The notes: generated by a model from the letters alone, not told the origin. A DNA stretch of 64,000 nt from Pandoraea thiooxydans (GCF_001931675.1 NZ_CP014839.1:1426001-1490000); one strand, 5' to 3'; shown: positions 18,582 to 27,762, counted from the first letter of the stretch. A program made the numbers and translations.

Positions 18582-20321
18582 CTAAGGCAGCGACTTCGGC
18601 GCCGCAGCCGGCGTGGATGGTGTTGTCGGCATGATGCGCCCGTCGCGCATCGTCACGATTTCGTCGACCAGTGTCGACAGACCGCCCAGTCGATGCGTGA
18701 TGAGCAGCACGCTGCGGCCTGTCATGGCCTTGGCGAGCGCTTCGTAGAGTTCGGCGGCGGTGCCCGCGTCGAGTCCCTCGGTCGGCTCGTCGAGGATCAG
18801 GATCGGCGCATCGGCCAGCAGCGCCCGAGCGATGGCGATACGCCTGGCTTCGCCGCCCGACACGCGCGTGCCGTTCTCGCCGACCCAGGTGTCCAGACCC
18901 TGCGGCAGGCTGGCCACGTAGTTTTCGAGCTGCGCCTGGCCGATGACCCGCCGCAGCTCCTCGTCGCTGGCCTCGGGGCGCGCCAGCCGCAGGTTGTCGC
19001 GCAGACTGGCGTCGAACAGGTAAGGGGACTGATCGACGACCGCGATGCGCGCGCGCGCGTCGTCGCCGTGCCAGGCCTCGAGCGGGGCGCCGCCCAGCGT
19101 GATCGAACCCTGGTACGGGTACAGGCGCAGCATAGCGCCCACCAGACTGCTTTTGCCGCTGCCGGACGGGCCGACCAACCCCAGGCGGCGGCCGTGCGGC
19201 AGATCGAGATCGACGCCATCGAGCACCCATGGACCTTGCTCGTCGTAGCGCAGGCGCAATTGGCGAATGACCAGGTCGTTGTTCGCCACGGTTGGCGATG
19301 GGGACTGCGGCTCGATCACGGCGGGCGGGGTATCGGCTAGGGAGAAAACGCGGCGTGCGCACGCCAGTGTTGTGCTCAGCTGCGCCCAGGCTTCCGGTAG
19401 CGGCGCGATGGTCTCGAACGTCGCCATCGCGAGCAACACCAGCATGGTCAGATCGGACGGCGGCAGGGCGGCCCGCTGCAGCGCGGCCAGACCGACGGCC
19501 AGCGCGAATACCACCGCGAGTTGTGTCATCAGTGTGACGCCCGCGCCGCCAATGGCCTGGAGCCGATCGATTCGGCGTTGAGCCTGCTGAAGTTGCCCGG
19601 CCGTCGCGGCAATCCGTTCGGCATGAGCGGATTCGGCGCCGTAAAGGGCCAGTTCGGCGCGTCCACGCACGCCGTCGGCCGCCAGCATGCGCAGGCGCTC
19701 GGCGCAAGCGATGGCCTGTGCGCCCGGCACGGCGGCGCGGCTGATCGTCCAGCGCGGCAGCAGCATGCCGCCAATGGCGATAAGCGCGGCCAGCAGCAGC
19801 GCCAGCGAAGGCAGATAGTAAAACACGGTGGCCAGCACCACCATGCTGACGGCTGCGGCAACGATCATCGGCAGCAGCGCGCCGAGATAGGCGTGTTCCA
19901 GCGCGTCGACGTCGGCGCGCAGGCGCGAGAAGAGTTCGGCGCTGTGCATGCCCCCCAGGCGTGCCGGCGCGAGCGGCACCAGACGCGCGAACAGCCAGAC
20001 ACGCAGGCGCGCCAGCAGGCGCAAGGTCGCTTCGTGAGTTACCAGCCGCTCGCCATAACGGCCACCGGTGCGCAGGATCGCAAACAGGCGAATCAGCGCG
20101 GCCGGGGTGTAATAGTTGATCGCCGCGCCGCTCGCGCCCGCCAATGCCATGCTGGTAATGAAATGACCGGACACGGCCATCAGGCCGATACCGGAGAGCG
20201 TGCTGATCAACGCCATCGCAACGCCGGCGGCGAGCCAGCGGCGATCCGCACCGCGCAGCAACGCGAGCAATCTGCGGAAGAGGGCGGCGGTGCCGGCCGT
20301 GTCGGAAGCGTGCGGTTTCAT
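18582..20321 (-). CDS. cydC: Cytochrome bd assembly ABC exporter, subunit CydC
   Basis: A 579-residue half transporter: six membrane helices, then an ATPase domain with Walker A GPSGSGKSS, signature VSGGEARRIAIARAL, Walker B ILILDEPTEGLD and the H-loop ITHRLGG. With CydD it forms the heterodimer needed to assemble cytochrome bd; its substrate has been described as cysteine/glutathione or heme. The ATG overlaps the cydD stop (ATGA), so translation is coupled. It is the last gene of the cyd operon. Confidence 0.93.
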   Translation of the reverse strand: MKPHASDTAGTAALFRRLLALLRGADRRWLAAGVAMALISTLSGIGLMAVSGHFITSMALAGASGAAINYYTPAALIRLFAILRTGGRYGERLVTHEATLRLLARLRVWLFARLVPLAPARLGGMHSAELFSRLRADVDALEHAYLGALLPMIVAAAVSMVVLATVFYYLPSLALLLAALIAIGGMLLPRWTISRAAVPGAQAIACAERLRMLAADGVRGRAELALYGAESAHAERIAATAGQLQQAQRRIDRLQAIGGAGVTLMTQLAVVFALAVGLAALQRAALPPSDLTMLVLLAMATFETIAPLPEAWAQLSTTLACARRVFSLADTPPAVIEPQSPSPTVANNDLVIRQLRLRYDEQGPWVLDGVDLDLPHGRRLGLVGPSGSGKSSLVGAMLRLYPYQGSITLGGAPLEAWHGDDARARIAVVDQSPYLFDASLRDNLRLARPEASDEELRRVIGQAQLENYVASLPQGLDTWVGENGTRVSGGEARRIAIARALLADAPILILDEPTEGLDAGTAAELYEALAKAMTGRSVLLITHRLGGLSTLVDEIVTMRDGRIMPTTPSTPAAAPKSLP

Positions 20322-22078
20322 GCGGCCAGATCCGCTCGCAGCAAATCCGCGAAGATGCCATTGGCGGCCCGCAAGGCAGCGACCGTGCCTTGTTCGGCGA
20401 TTTGGCCGTGCGCCAGGACGGCCACCTGCTCGTGATCGGCGAGCGTCGCCAGACGATGCGCGACGCGCACGACGGTACGGCCCTCGCAAAGCGAGGCCAG
20501 CGCCGCGTCGACGTCGGCCGACAGGGCGCTGTCGAGGTGCTGAGTCGGCTCGTCGAGCAGCAGCAGCGGCGCGTCGCGCAGCCAGGCGCGGGCCAGCGCC
20601 AGGCGCTGGCATTCGCCGCCAGACAGGCCCAGGCCGCGCTCGCCCAGCAGCGTATCGAGCCCCTGCGGCAGCCGGCCGACGACCGGTGCAAGGGCCGCGG
20701 CATGGATGGCGCGCTGCAACTGGAGCTGGTCGGCATGCGGCGCTGCGATGAGCAGGTTTTCGCGCAGCGTGCCGTGGAACACGTGCGGGCGTTGAGGTAC
20801 CCAGCCAATGTGCCGGCGCCATGCGCTCATCTCCAGGCTGGACAGGTTCTGGCCGTTGACGAGGATGCGCCCGGCCGCCGGTTCGACGAATCCCATCAGC
20901 AGTGCCAGCAGTGTGCTTTTGCCGCCGCCACTGGCGCCGACCACGGTGATGGTGGTGCCGGCCGCGACGGTCAGATCGAGACCGCGCAGCACCTGGCGGT
21001 CAGGCGCGTAGCCGAAGCTGAGGTCCTCGCATGCAAGCGCGACGCGAGATGCCTGGAAAACCACGGGTGCCGAGGCTGGCGAGGGTAAAGCGGTTTCGGG
21101 CTGATTGCCGCTTGTCGCAGCGCTGTCCGCCAGCAGGCCGACTAGGTCTTCGGCAGCGGCGGCGGCTTCCATGCGCTGGTGCCGGCGCACGCCGAGCTGG
21201 CGCAGCGGCAGGAAGAATTCCGGCGCCAGCAGCAAAATGAACAAGCCCGGCTCGAAGGCCAGATGGCCCCACATCAGGCGAAAGCCGATCAGCACGGCCA
21301 GCACGGCAATACTGACGGTGGCGAAGAATTCCAGCACCAGTGCCGACAGGAAGGCAATGCGCAACACCGCCATGGTCTCGCGCCGGTAGGCCTCGCCGGT
21401 GCGCGCCAGCAACGCCTGCTCGCGCGCGGCGGCTCGGTAAAGACGCAGCGTGGTGAGCCCCGACAGGGCGTCCATGAAGCGCGCGCCCATGCGCCGCAGC
21501 CGCATCCAGCGCTGCTCGCTGGCGTGCTCGGCGGCTTGCCCGACCAGCACCATGAACACCGGAACCAGCGGGGCGGTGATCGCCAGCACCAGCGCGGACC
21601 AGGGGTCGGCCGGCAGGACCGCCAATAGAATGATGGCCGGGACGACGACCGCGAAGGCCATCTGCGGCAGGTAACCCGCGTAGTAGGGAACCAGGGCGTC
21701 CAGGCCGTCGACCACGCGCGTGGCCAGATCGCCGCTGGATTGTTGCGCGGCCCAGCGCGGCCCCAGTTGGCGCATCCGGGCCTCCAGCGTCTGGCGCACC
21801 ACGGCGCTGACCCGGGCACCGGCCTCGAAGGTCATGCGCCGCTGCCAAAGCGTGAGGGCGAAACGAAGCGCGGCAAGCAGCGGGAGCGCCGCGAGCGCGG
21901 GCCAGACTTGCGCCAGAGCCCGGCCTTGGAAGATCGCCGCGGCGAGCACATGGGCTATCAGCCATGCACCCACGCACATCAGCACGGCTTGCAACGCGCC
22001 GGCCACGATGCCGGCGGCGAGCAGGCGGCGCACTGGGCGCGCCTGCTCGCGCAGCCAGCCGGTTACCGAGGCCTTCAC
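20318..22078 (-). CDS. cydD: Cytochrome bd assembly ABC exporter, subunit CydD
   Basis: A 586-residue half transporter and partner of CydC. The N-terminal membrane domain is followed by Walker A GASGGGKST, the signature LSGGECQRLALARAW and Walker B LLLLDEPTQHLD. CydD-like features include the RLLAAGI start and the YYAGYLPQM loop in the membrane domain. It starts 15 bp after the CydX-like gene and overlaps cydC by four bases. Confidence 0.93.
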   Translation of the reverse strand: MKASVTGWLREQARPVRRLLAAGIVAGALQAVLMCVGAWLIAHVLAAAIFQGRALAQVWPALAALPLLAALRFALTLWQRRMTFEAGARVSAVVRQTLEARMRQLGPRWAAQQSSGDLATRVVDGLDALVPYYAGYLPQMAFAVVVPAIILLAVLPADPWSALVLAITAPLVPVFMVLVGQAAEHASEQRWMRLRRMGARFMDALSGLTTLRLYRAAAREQALLARTGEAYRRETMAVLRIAFLSALVLEFFATVSIAVLAVLIGFRLMWGHLAFEPGLFILLLAPEFFLPLRQLGVRRHQRMEAAAAAEDLVGLLADSAATSGNQPETALPSPASAPVVFQASRVALACEDLSFGYAPDRQVLRGLDLTVAAGTTITVVGASGGGKSTLLALLMGFVEPAAGRILVNGQNLSSLEMSAWRRHIGWVPQRPHVFHGTLRENLLIAAPHADQLQLQRAIHAAALAPVVGRLPQGLDTLLGERGLGLSGGECQRLALARAWLRDAPLLLLDEPTQHLDSALSADVDAALASLCEGRTVVRVAHRLATLADHEQVAVLAHGQIAEQGTVAALRAANGIFADLLRADLAA

Positions 22079-22093
22079 CCGCGACTTCTCGTC

Positions 22094-22327
22094 TTAGCGC
22101 GCGGGGCGGTGTTGCTGGCGGTTGGCGGCTTCGGCCTCGGCCTTGCGGTTGGCGACTTCTTCCTGGGTGTCGAGCAGGGCGCCACCGGCGGCGGCGACCA
22201 GCACGATCATGGCGGTGCCGACCAGCCAGGCGAAATACCATGCGCCGAGGTTACCGAGCAGGATGGCGATGACGATGACCATAAAGGCGATCGCCATGAA
22301 GAGGATGAATTGAAACGTCGTTTTCAT
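22094..22327 (-). CDS. CydX-like small subunit of cytochrome bd with an extra N-terminal helix
   Basis: A 77-residue membrane protein between cydB and cydD. Residues 30-37 read WYFAWLVG, matching the conserved WYFAWxxG start of the 37-residue CydX subunit, followed by its single membrane helix and an acidic end (LLDTQEE, 51-57) as in CydX. Unlike CydX it carries another hydrophobic helix before this (about 5-28). A charged Ala/Glu/Arg tail follows. Position in the operon and the motif support a role in stabilising the oxidase; the two-helix form is unusual to my knowledge. Confidence 0.72.
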   Translation of the reverse strand: MKTTFQFILFMAIAFMVIVIAILLGNLGAWYFAWLVGTAMIVLVAAAGGALLDTQEEVANRKAEAEAANRQQHRPAR

Positions 22328-22335
22328 GATGACTC

Positions 22336-23469
22336 TCAGTAGGCGTGTTCGTCAGCTTCGACGTCGGCTGCGCTGACCTTGCCGCGCATTACGTAGAAGG
22401 CCCAGCTCGTGTACCACAGGATCAGCGGCACGAAAAAGACCGCAAAACCGACCATCCAGGTCAGGGTCAGTTTGCTCGAGCTGGCATTCCATACCGTCAG
22501 GCTTTGCGCGGGCACGCTGCTCGATGGCAGCAGGAACGGGAACAGCGCCACGCCTGCCGTGCCGATCACGCCGAGCCAGGCGATCGCGCCCAGCCACCAG
22601 GCCAGGTGCGAGCGGCGCGCGCCGGCGGCCAGCCACCCCAGCAGCATGCCGGCAACGGCAAGTGCCGGAACGATCCAGAGTACCGGATAGGTCTGGAAGT
22701 TGGCGAACCACGCGCCTGCGGCCGGCACGACGGTTTGCTGCAGCGGCGTTTGCGCGACGCCCGCGCCCGGGCCGGCGCTCAGGACGAAGCCGGTCATGCC
22801 GTGCACCCACAGGCCGCCGATGGCAAACAGCGCGATGGCGACCAGCGCCGCAATACGGGCCAATTGACGGGCGCGGTCGTACATGACGCCGGTCGCACCG
22901 TTCATGACGGTCGCCGCGCCCATGAATATCGACAGCGAGGCCGACAGCAGGCCGCACAGGATCGCGAACGGGTTGAGCAGGGCCAGGAACGAGCCGGTGT
23001 AGGTCGAGGTCAGGTTCCAGCTGAAGTGGAACGGCACGCCCTGGAACAGATTGCCGAATGCGGCACCGAACACGACCATCGGCACCAGGCCGCTGACGAA
23101 CAGCGACCAGTCCCAGACGTTGCGCCAGCGCGCCGACGGAAGCTTGCTGCGGTATTCGAAGCCGAGCGGGCGCACGATCATGCTCCACAGCAACAGCAGC
23201 ATGACCACGTAGAAGCCGGAGAAGGCCGTGGCGTAGATCAGCGGAAATGCGGCAAACACCGCTCCGCCGCCAAGAATGAACCAGACCTGATTGCCGTCCC
23301 AGTGCGGACCGATGATATTGAGCGCAACGCGGCGTTCGGTGTCGGTGCGTCCGACGTAGCGCAGGATCGTCCCGACGCCCATGTCCATGCCGACCATCAC
23401 GGCCAGCCCGATCAGCAGCACGCCGAGCAGCAGCCACCAGACGAATTGAAGTGCAGCGTAGAGTTCCAT
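22336..23469 (-). CDS. cydB: Cytochrome bd ubiquinol oxidase subunit II
   Basis: A 377-residue integral membrane protein, the second large subunit of the bd oxidase. The first helix (LQFVWWLLLGVLLIGLAVM) is followed by DMGVGTILRYVGRTDTERR and GPHWDGNQVWFILGGGAVFAAFP, both highly conserved in CydB. It starts three bases after the cydA stop and is followed by the CydX-like gene nine bp on, a standard cydABX order. Confidence 0.96.
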   Translation of the reverse strand: MELYAALQFVWWLLLGVLLIGLAVMVGMDMGVGTILRYVGRTDTERRVALNIIGPHWDGNQVWFILGGGAVFAAFPLIYATAFSGFYVVMLLLLWSMIVRPLGFEYRSKLPSARWRNVWDWSLFVSGLVPMVVFGAAFGNLFQGVPFHFSWNLTSTYTGSFLALLNPFAILCGLLSASLSIFMGAATVMNGATGVMYDRARQLARIAALVAIALFAIGGLWVHGMTGFVLSAGPGAGVAQTPLQQTVVPAAGAWFANFQTYPVLWIVPALAVAGMLLGWLAAGARRSHLAWWLGAIAWLGVIGTAGVALFPFLLPSSSVPAQSLTVWNASSSKLTLTWMVGFAVFFVPLILWYTSWAFYVMRGKVSAADVEADEHAY

Positions 23470-23472
23470 GGT

Positions 23473-25053
23473 TCAAGCCTCCGTGCCGGCCAAACGCCCG
23501 GCTTGCCATTGTTTGTCAGAAGAATTCGCATCAGGGTGGCTATCGGGGCCTTGGCGTATGGTGCGCACCATCAGATACATTTCGACGATGATGAAGATCG
23601 TGTAAAGGCTGACGAAACCGATCAGCGAGAAGATCATGTAGCCCACGCTGTGTGTCGAGGCCGACATCCAGGTCGGCAGCATGCCGTACACCGTCCACGG
23701 CTGCCGGCCCAGTTCGGCCACCACCCAGCCGGCCTCGTTGGCCAGGAAGGGCACCGGAATCATCACTACCGCGAGCTTGAGGAACCAGCGCTTGCGCTCG
23801 ACCCGGTTACGCATCGTGTAGATCACCGCGAGGACGAAATAGGCCAGCATGAACAGGCCCAGCGCCACCATTACGCGGAACGACCAGAAAATCGGCGCGA
23901 CCTGCGGTATCGAGTCGCGTGCGGCGGTGGCGATTTGCGCATCGGTAGCCTGCGTCACGTCGGGCGCGTAGCGTTGCACCAGGAAGCCATAGCCGAGATC
24001 CTTTTCGTGCGCGTTGAATTGCGCCAGCGCGCCGGCGTTATGCGGATCGGCCGCCAGTCGCTGCAACGCGGCGACCGCTGGAATGCCGTTGTGAATGCGG
24101 GCGATCGCTTCCTGCTCGAGTTGTTCGATGCTGGGCACCGTGCCGGTCAGCGAGTGGGTGACCAGCAGCGACAACACGTACGGCACCTGGATTTCGCCAC
24201 GGTTGGTCTGGTCGCGCTGCGACGGGAAGGCGATCAGGTTGAAGGGCATTGGCGCCGGCTGGGTTTTCCAGAGGCCTTCCATGGCCGCCAGCTTGGTCGG
24301 CTGCGCCTGGCCGCCGATAAAGCCCAGCGCGTCGCCCAGCGTAATGACGCCGGCCGTGGCGAGCACGCCAAACAGCACCGCCATGCGGAACGAGCGGCGG
24401 GCCAGATCGACGTGGCGCTGCTTGAGCAGATACCAGGCGCTGACGCCGGCCACGAAGATGGCCGCCGTGACGTATCCGGCGATGCTGGTATGGACGAACT
24501 TGGCCTGGGCGTCCGGGCTGAAGATCAGCTCGGTGAAGCTGCTCAGTTCCATGCGCATGGTGGTCGGGTTGAAGCTCGCGCCATGCGGCATTTGCATGAA
24601 GCTGTTGGCGATCAGGATCCACAGCGCCGACAGATTCGAGCCCAACGCCACCAGGTAGGTCACCGCCAGATGCTGGCCGCGCTTGAGGCGGTCCCAGCCG
24701 AAGGCCATCAGGCCGACGAAGGTGGATTCCATGAAGAAGGCCATCAGGCCTTCGATGGCCAGCGGCGCGCCGAAAATATCGCCGACGAAACTCGAGTAGA
24801 ACGACCAGTTGGTGCCGAACTCGAATTCCATGGTCAGCCCCGTGGCCACGCCCAGCGCAAAGTTGATCAGGAACAGCTTGCTCCAGAACTGTGTAATGCG
24901 CTTGTAGATCTCTTTGCCGGTGGTGACGTAGACCGTCTCCATGGCCGCCAGCATGAACGACATGCCAAGCGTGAGCGGGACGAACAGGTAGTGATAAAGC
25001 GCCGTGAGCGCGAACTGCAGTCGTGACAGATCAACTACGTTGATGTCGTGCAT
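23473..25053 (-). CDS. cydA: Cytochrome bd ubiquinol oxidase subunit I
   Basis: A 526-residue heme-binding subunit that oxidises ubiquinol and reduces oxygen with high affinity. Heme ligands are visible as His21 (LTALYHYLF), His188 (KFVHTSIAGY) and the Met in FWSFRVMV; Glu101 and Glu109 match the proton-path glutamates Glu99 and Glu107 of E. coli. The quinol loop is the long, E. coli-type version, and GRQPWTVYG is present. A near-perfect FNR/ANR box lies 78 bp upstream, so induction at low oxygen is likely. Confidence 0.96.
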   Translation of the reverse strand: MHDINVVDLSRLQFALTALYHYLFVPLTLGMSFMLAAMETVYVTTGKEIYKRITQFWSKLFLINFALGVATGLTMEFEFGTNWSFYSSFVGDIFGAPLAIEGLMAFFMESTFVGLMAFGWDRLKRGQHLAVTYLVALGSNLSALWILIANSFMQMPHGASFNPTTMRMELSSFTELIFSPDAQAKFVHTSIAGYVTAAIFVAGVSAWYLLKQRHVDLARRSFRMAVLFGVLATAGVITLGDALGFIGGQAQPTKLAAMEGLWKTQPAPMPFNLIAFPSQRDQTNRGEIQVPYVLSLLVTHSLTGTVPSIEQLEQEAIARIHNGIPAVAALQRLAADPHNAGALAQFNAHEKDLGYGFLVQRYAPDVTQATDAQIATAARDSIPQVAPIFWSFRVMVALGLFMLAYFVLAVIYTMRNRVERKRWFLKLAVVMIPVPFLANEAGWVVAELGRQPWTVYGMLPTWMSASTHSVGYMIFSLIGFVSLYTIFIIVEMYLMVRTIRQGPDSHPDANSSDKQWQAGRLAGTEA

Positions 25054-25103
25054 GGTGGTGACGTCCTAACGGAAGATAGACTGAATCCTAAATGTTCTTG
25101 GGC

Positions 25104-25109
25104 ATTATT
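25104..25109 (-). promoter_or_regulatory. Candidate -10 element of cydA
   Basis: AATAAT on the minus strand. A start about seven bases downstream (near 25097) would put the FNR/ANR box centre at about -41, the usual class II activator spacing. This is a prediction from spacing only. Confidence 0.4.
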
Positions 25110-25130
25110 TGCGCTTCGTCTTTCGTAGAG

Positions 25131-25144
25131 TTGACGAAAATCAA
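25131..25144 (-). promoter_or_regulatory. FNR/ANR-type box of the cyd operon
   Basis: TTGATTTTCGTCAA on the minus strand (TTGAT-N4-GTCAA), one base from the consensus TTGAT-N4-ATCAA. It lies 78 bp upstream of the cydA ATG. FNR-family regulators are known to control cyd operons. Confidence 0.72.
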
Positions 25145-25590
25145 CCCGCCAACACATTCCGCCGCGGTGTGGCATAACGCCGCAGTTCAGGTCTTCACAT
25201 CGTCAGATGCTATCCATACCCGCTGCGGGTGTAAAGAGATTCGGGGCGGTGCCGCCGTATTCGGACGACGAAGTGTCTGTTTATCGCGCTCCTTCACAAA
25301 CTCCGGGGCGAGGCGTAGACGTGGCGCTTGCCCGATGAACCGCCGAGCAGTGGCATTGGGCGTGCCGCCACTACTTGCAGGGGGATCGCCACGAGGCGAT
25401 TGGCGAGGCGATCAAGGAGCGGCCGAGCGTTCTGGAGATCGGATTACATTGAGCGAACCCTTGAGCTATCGACGCTGCCCGGCTCGGCGGCATCGCGTAC
25501 GGCACGCGGATGTGCACCGGCGGGCGTGGCGATGCTCGCGGCGAAGTAGAATGTTCGTCGGAAAAAGCTGGCGATCGTGGGGTGGGAGCT

Positions 25591-26535
25591 ATGCAGCGTC
25601 AATTCGAAGACCTTCTGGTAGGCAGTATCGAGCTGTTTTGTCTGGCCGCCGAGCTGGAGAGCTTCACTGCGGCGGCTACGGCAGCCAGCGTCACGCCCGC
25701 GGCCGTCAGCCGCGCAGTGGCGCGGCTGGAGAAGCGCCTGGGAGCGCGGCTTTTCGTCCGAACCACGAGGCAAATTCGGCTGACCGATCTGGGAAGACGC
25801 TACTTCGAGCAGTGCCGTCATGCGCTCAACCAATTGGTGGATGCCGAACGGGAAGCAACCGGGCAACAGACGATCCCGGCCGGGGTTCTGCGCATCAGCA
25901 TGCCGACACCGTACGGACATTACCGCGTTCTTCCACTATTGGCCGAATTCAGGCAGCGCTACCCCGGCGTTACTGTCGAGACACATCTGAGCAACCGCAA
26001 TATCGATTTCGTGGACGAAGGCTTCGATCTCGCGATACGGGGTCGCGCGCCGCAGGATTCCGGTCTGATTGCGCGCAAGCTCGAGGATGCGGCGCTGGTT
26101 GCCGTCGCTTGCCCGGCGTACCTGGAGCGAGCCGGAAAACTGGACTCGCCGGATGACTTGATCAACCACGAGTGCATTCAGTTCGAGTTGCCCAGCAGCG
26201 GACGCGACATACCGTGGACATTCAAGCATGGGGGCGCCACCGTGGAGATCATGACGCGCGGGGGCTATGGAACATCGGGTGACGTGCTGGCAGGCGTAAC
26301 GTTGGCCCGCCACGGGGCGGGGATATTCCAAACGTACCGATTCATCGTGGAAAAGGACATTGCCGACGGCACGTTGCGTGAGGTGCTCGTGCCCTATGGC
26401 GGATGCTCACGTCCGTTCATCCTGCTTTATCCGCACGGCCGGCATTTATCGTCGCGGGTACGGTGTTTCGTGGATTTTCTGGTGCAGCGACTCCAGTCGC
26501 CGACGGCCGATAAGGAAAGGCCGTCCGCAGGCTAG
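25591..26535 (+). CDS. LysR-type transcriptional regulator
   Basis: A 314-residue regulator. The N-terminal winged helix shows LFCLAAELESFTAAATAASVTPAAVSRAVARLEKRLG, with the standard LysR recognition helix. A substrate-binding domain follows (from about residue 92, GVLRISMPTPYGHYRVLP), of the CrgA-like type. The ATG at 25591 with GGTGGGAG just upstream is chosen over a longer frame. It is divergent from the cyd operon and converges on the tautomerase gene; the target and inducer are unknown. Confidence 0.9.
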   Translation: MQRQFEDLLVGSIELFCLAAELESFTAAATAASVTPAAVSRAVARLEKRLGARLFVRTTRQIRLTDLGRRYFEQCRHALNQLVDAEREATGQQTIPAGVLRISMPTPYGHYRVLPLLAEFRQRYPGVTVETHLSNRNIDFVDEGFDLAIRGRAPQDSGLIARKLEDAALVAVACPAYLERAGKLDSPDDLINHECIQFELPSSGRDIPWTFKHGGATVEIMTRGGYGTSGDVLAGVTLARHGAGIFQTYRFIVEKDIADGTLREVLVPYGGCSRPFILLYPHGRHLSSRVRCFVDFLVQRLQSPTADKERPSAG

Positions 26536-26559
26536 CCGGCCGAGGGCGTCGTGGCCGGC

Positions 26560-26790
26560 CTATCGACGGCCTCGCTGCTGACGATAAGCGTCGACCGGCA
26601 GCCCGCCCCATCCCCAGTTCTCTGTGCTTACCTCCTCGATTACCACGAAGGTCGATTCCAGCGGCTTGTTCAGGACGTCGAGCAACAGGTGGCTGACGCC
26701 TTTGATGAGCCGGGCCTTTTCCTCGGCGGTGACGGACTCGTTGTCAGGTTTGGTCCCTTCGCGGGTGACCTGAATAGTGACCATGGGCAT
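26560..26790 (-). CDS. 4-oxalocrotonate tautomerase-family enzyme
   Basis: A 76-residue protein. After removal of Met, Pro becomes the N-terminal residue (MPMVTIQVTREG), the catalytic base of the tautomerase superfamily. The fold shows EEKARLIKGVSHLLLDVLNKP and the beta strand TFVVIEEVSTENWGWGG. A GGAG site lies six bases before the ATG. Longer in-frame extensions are not supported because Pro must be residue 2. It lies 58 bp downstream of the SDR gene, probably in the same transcript. Confidence 0.86.
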   Translation of the reverse strand: MPMVTIQVTREGTKPDNESVTAEEKARLIKGVSHLLLDVLNKPLESTFVVIEEVSTENWGWGGLPVDAYRQQRGRR

Positions 26791-26848
26791 GTCGCTCTCC
26801 TTAATTGATGGCAATGCAACGGCGCCGCCGGATGGCGCCGGGGAGTGC

Positions 26849-27559
26849 TCAGTGACCGGCGCTCTGGCCGCCATCGACATGCAGGATTTCTCCCGTGACA
26901 AACGGCGCCGCATCGAGATATAGAATGGCGTTGACGACGTCGCTCATCTCGCCCATGTGGCCGACCGGATGGAGCGCGCCGAGCGCCTCGTGCGTTTGAG
27001 GGGCATGCATGGGCGATTTGATGACCCCCGGTGAGACGGCATTGGCGCGAATGCCGCGTTTTGCGTATTCGATCGCAAGAGACTTCGTGACAGCATTCAA
27101 GCCACCCTTGGTTAGCGATGCGAGTGCCGAAGGCACACTGCTGTTGGCGTGATCGACCAGGCTGGTGGTGATGGTGACCACATGGCCGCTGGACTGCTTC
27201 TGCATCTGCTCGATGGCGAGTTGCGTGATATGGAAGAAGCCCGCGAGGTTGACTCCGGTGATGGCCGCATAGTCTTCGGACGTGTATTCGGTAAACGGTT
27301 TGGCGAGGAAAATGCCGGCGTTGTTGATCAGCGTATCGATGCGGCCAAAGCGCGCCACCCCTTGCTCGATGACACGGCGGGCCGTGGCCGGGTCGGCGAT
27401 GTCGCCGGCCACGGCCAGGACATCAGGGTCCTCCGACGGCTTGATCGAGCGCGCCGTGGCAACGACGCGGTGGCCGAGTTGGCGGAATGCTTCGACTGTC
27501 TCGGCGCCAATGCCTTGCGACGCGCCAGTCACGACGATAACTTTTTGTGACGTACTCAT
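26849..27559 (-). CDS. Short-chain dehydrogenase/reductase-like protein lacking the catalytic Tyr
   Basis: A 236-residue Rossmann-fold protein of the classical SDR family. The cofactor motif TGASQGIG (11-18) and NNAG (79-82) are intact, and Ser133 and Lys151 match catalytic positions. The Tyr of the YxxxK motif is Ala147 (SALASLTKGG), so the normal proton donor is missing. This may be a diverged enzyme using another residue or a non-catalytic binding protein. It is the first gene of a pair with the tautomerase. Confidence 0.82.
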   Translation of the reverse strand: MSTSQKVIVVTGASQGIGAETVEAFRQLGHRVVATARSIKPSEDPDVLAVAGDIADPATARRVIEQGVARFGRIDTLINNAGIFLAKPFTEYTSEDYAAITGVNLAGFFHITQLAIEQMQKQSSGHVVTITTSLVDHANSSVPSALASLTKGGLNAVTKSLAIEYAKRGIRANAVSPGVIKSPMHAPQTHEALGALHPVGHMGEMSDVVNAILYLDAAPFVTGEILHVDGGQSAGH

Positions 27560-27762
27560 GTTGAACCTCGACTAAGTTGTTTAAGCTTTCTTTCGAACCG
27601 GGCCGGCGGCGCCGATAGGTGCCAAATGTAGGCGCGTTGCCGCGAAACTCGAATACCCGCCATGGACAAACAGTCTTGCGTCGCAGGAACAAATCATCGG
27701 GGTCTCAGGAAGCAGGCCGTCGCACGCGTTACTCGCCGGCGGCGCGGACGGGCAAACCCAAC
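27560..27762. other. Spacer between SDR and cytochrome c genes
   Basis: Part of a 355-bp stretch separating divergent genes. Promoters for both sides must lie here. I see no confident gene or repeat in this part; the next 150 bp hold a possible small ORF described separately. Confidence 0.4.

Larger units (their letters stand above)
25054..25590. other. Intergenic region upstream of cydA, with promoter and a possible gene remnant
   Basis: A 537-bp stretch between cydA and a LysR gene. Near cydA it holds an FNR/ANR box and a suitable -10 element. From 25339 to 25452 one plus-strand frame reads like a natural protein end (EQWHWACRHYLQGD, then charged helix-like residues to a TGA), but it has no start codon and a stop just before it, so it may be a decayed gene. 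The rest shows nothing clear. Confidence 0.4.

Noticed and set aside
22345-25026. 893-residue plus-strand frame opposite cydA and cydB
   Set aside because: His/Gln/Arg-rich shadow with no recognisable domain; cydA and cydB are certain.
25092-26156. Plus-strand frame overlapping the LysR gene start
   Set aside because: It runs out of frame through a clear LysR gene and has no ribosome site.
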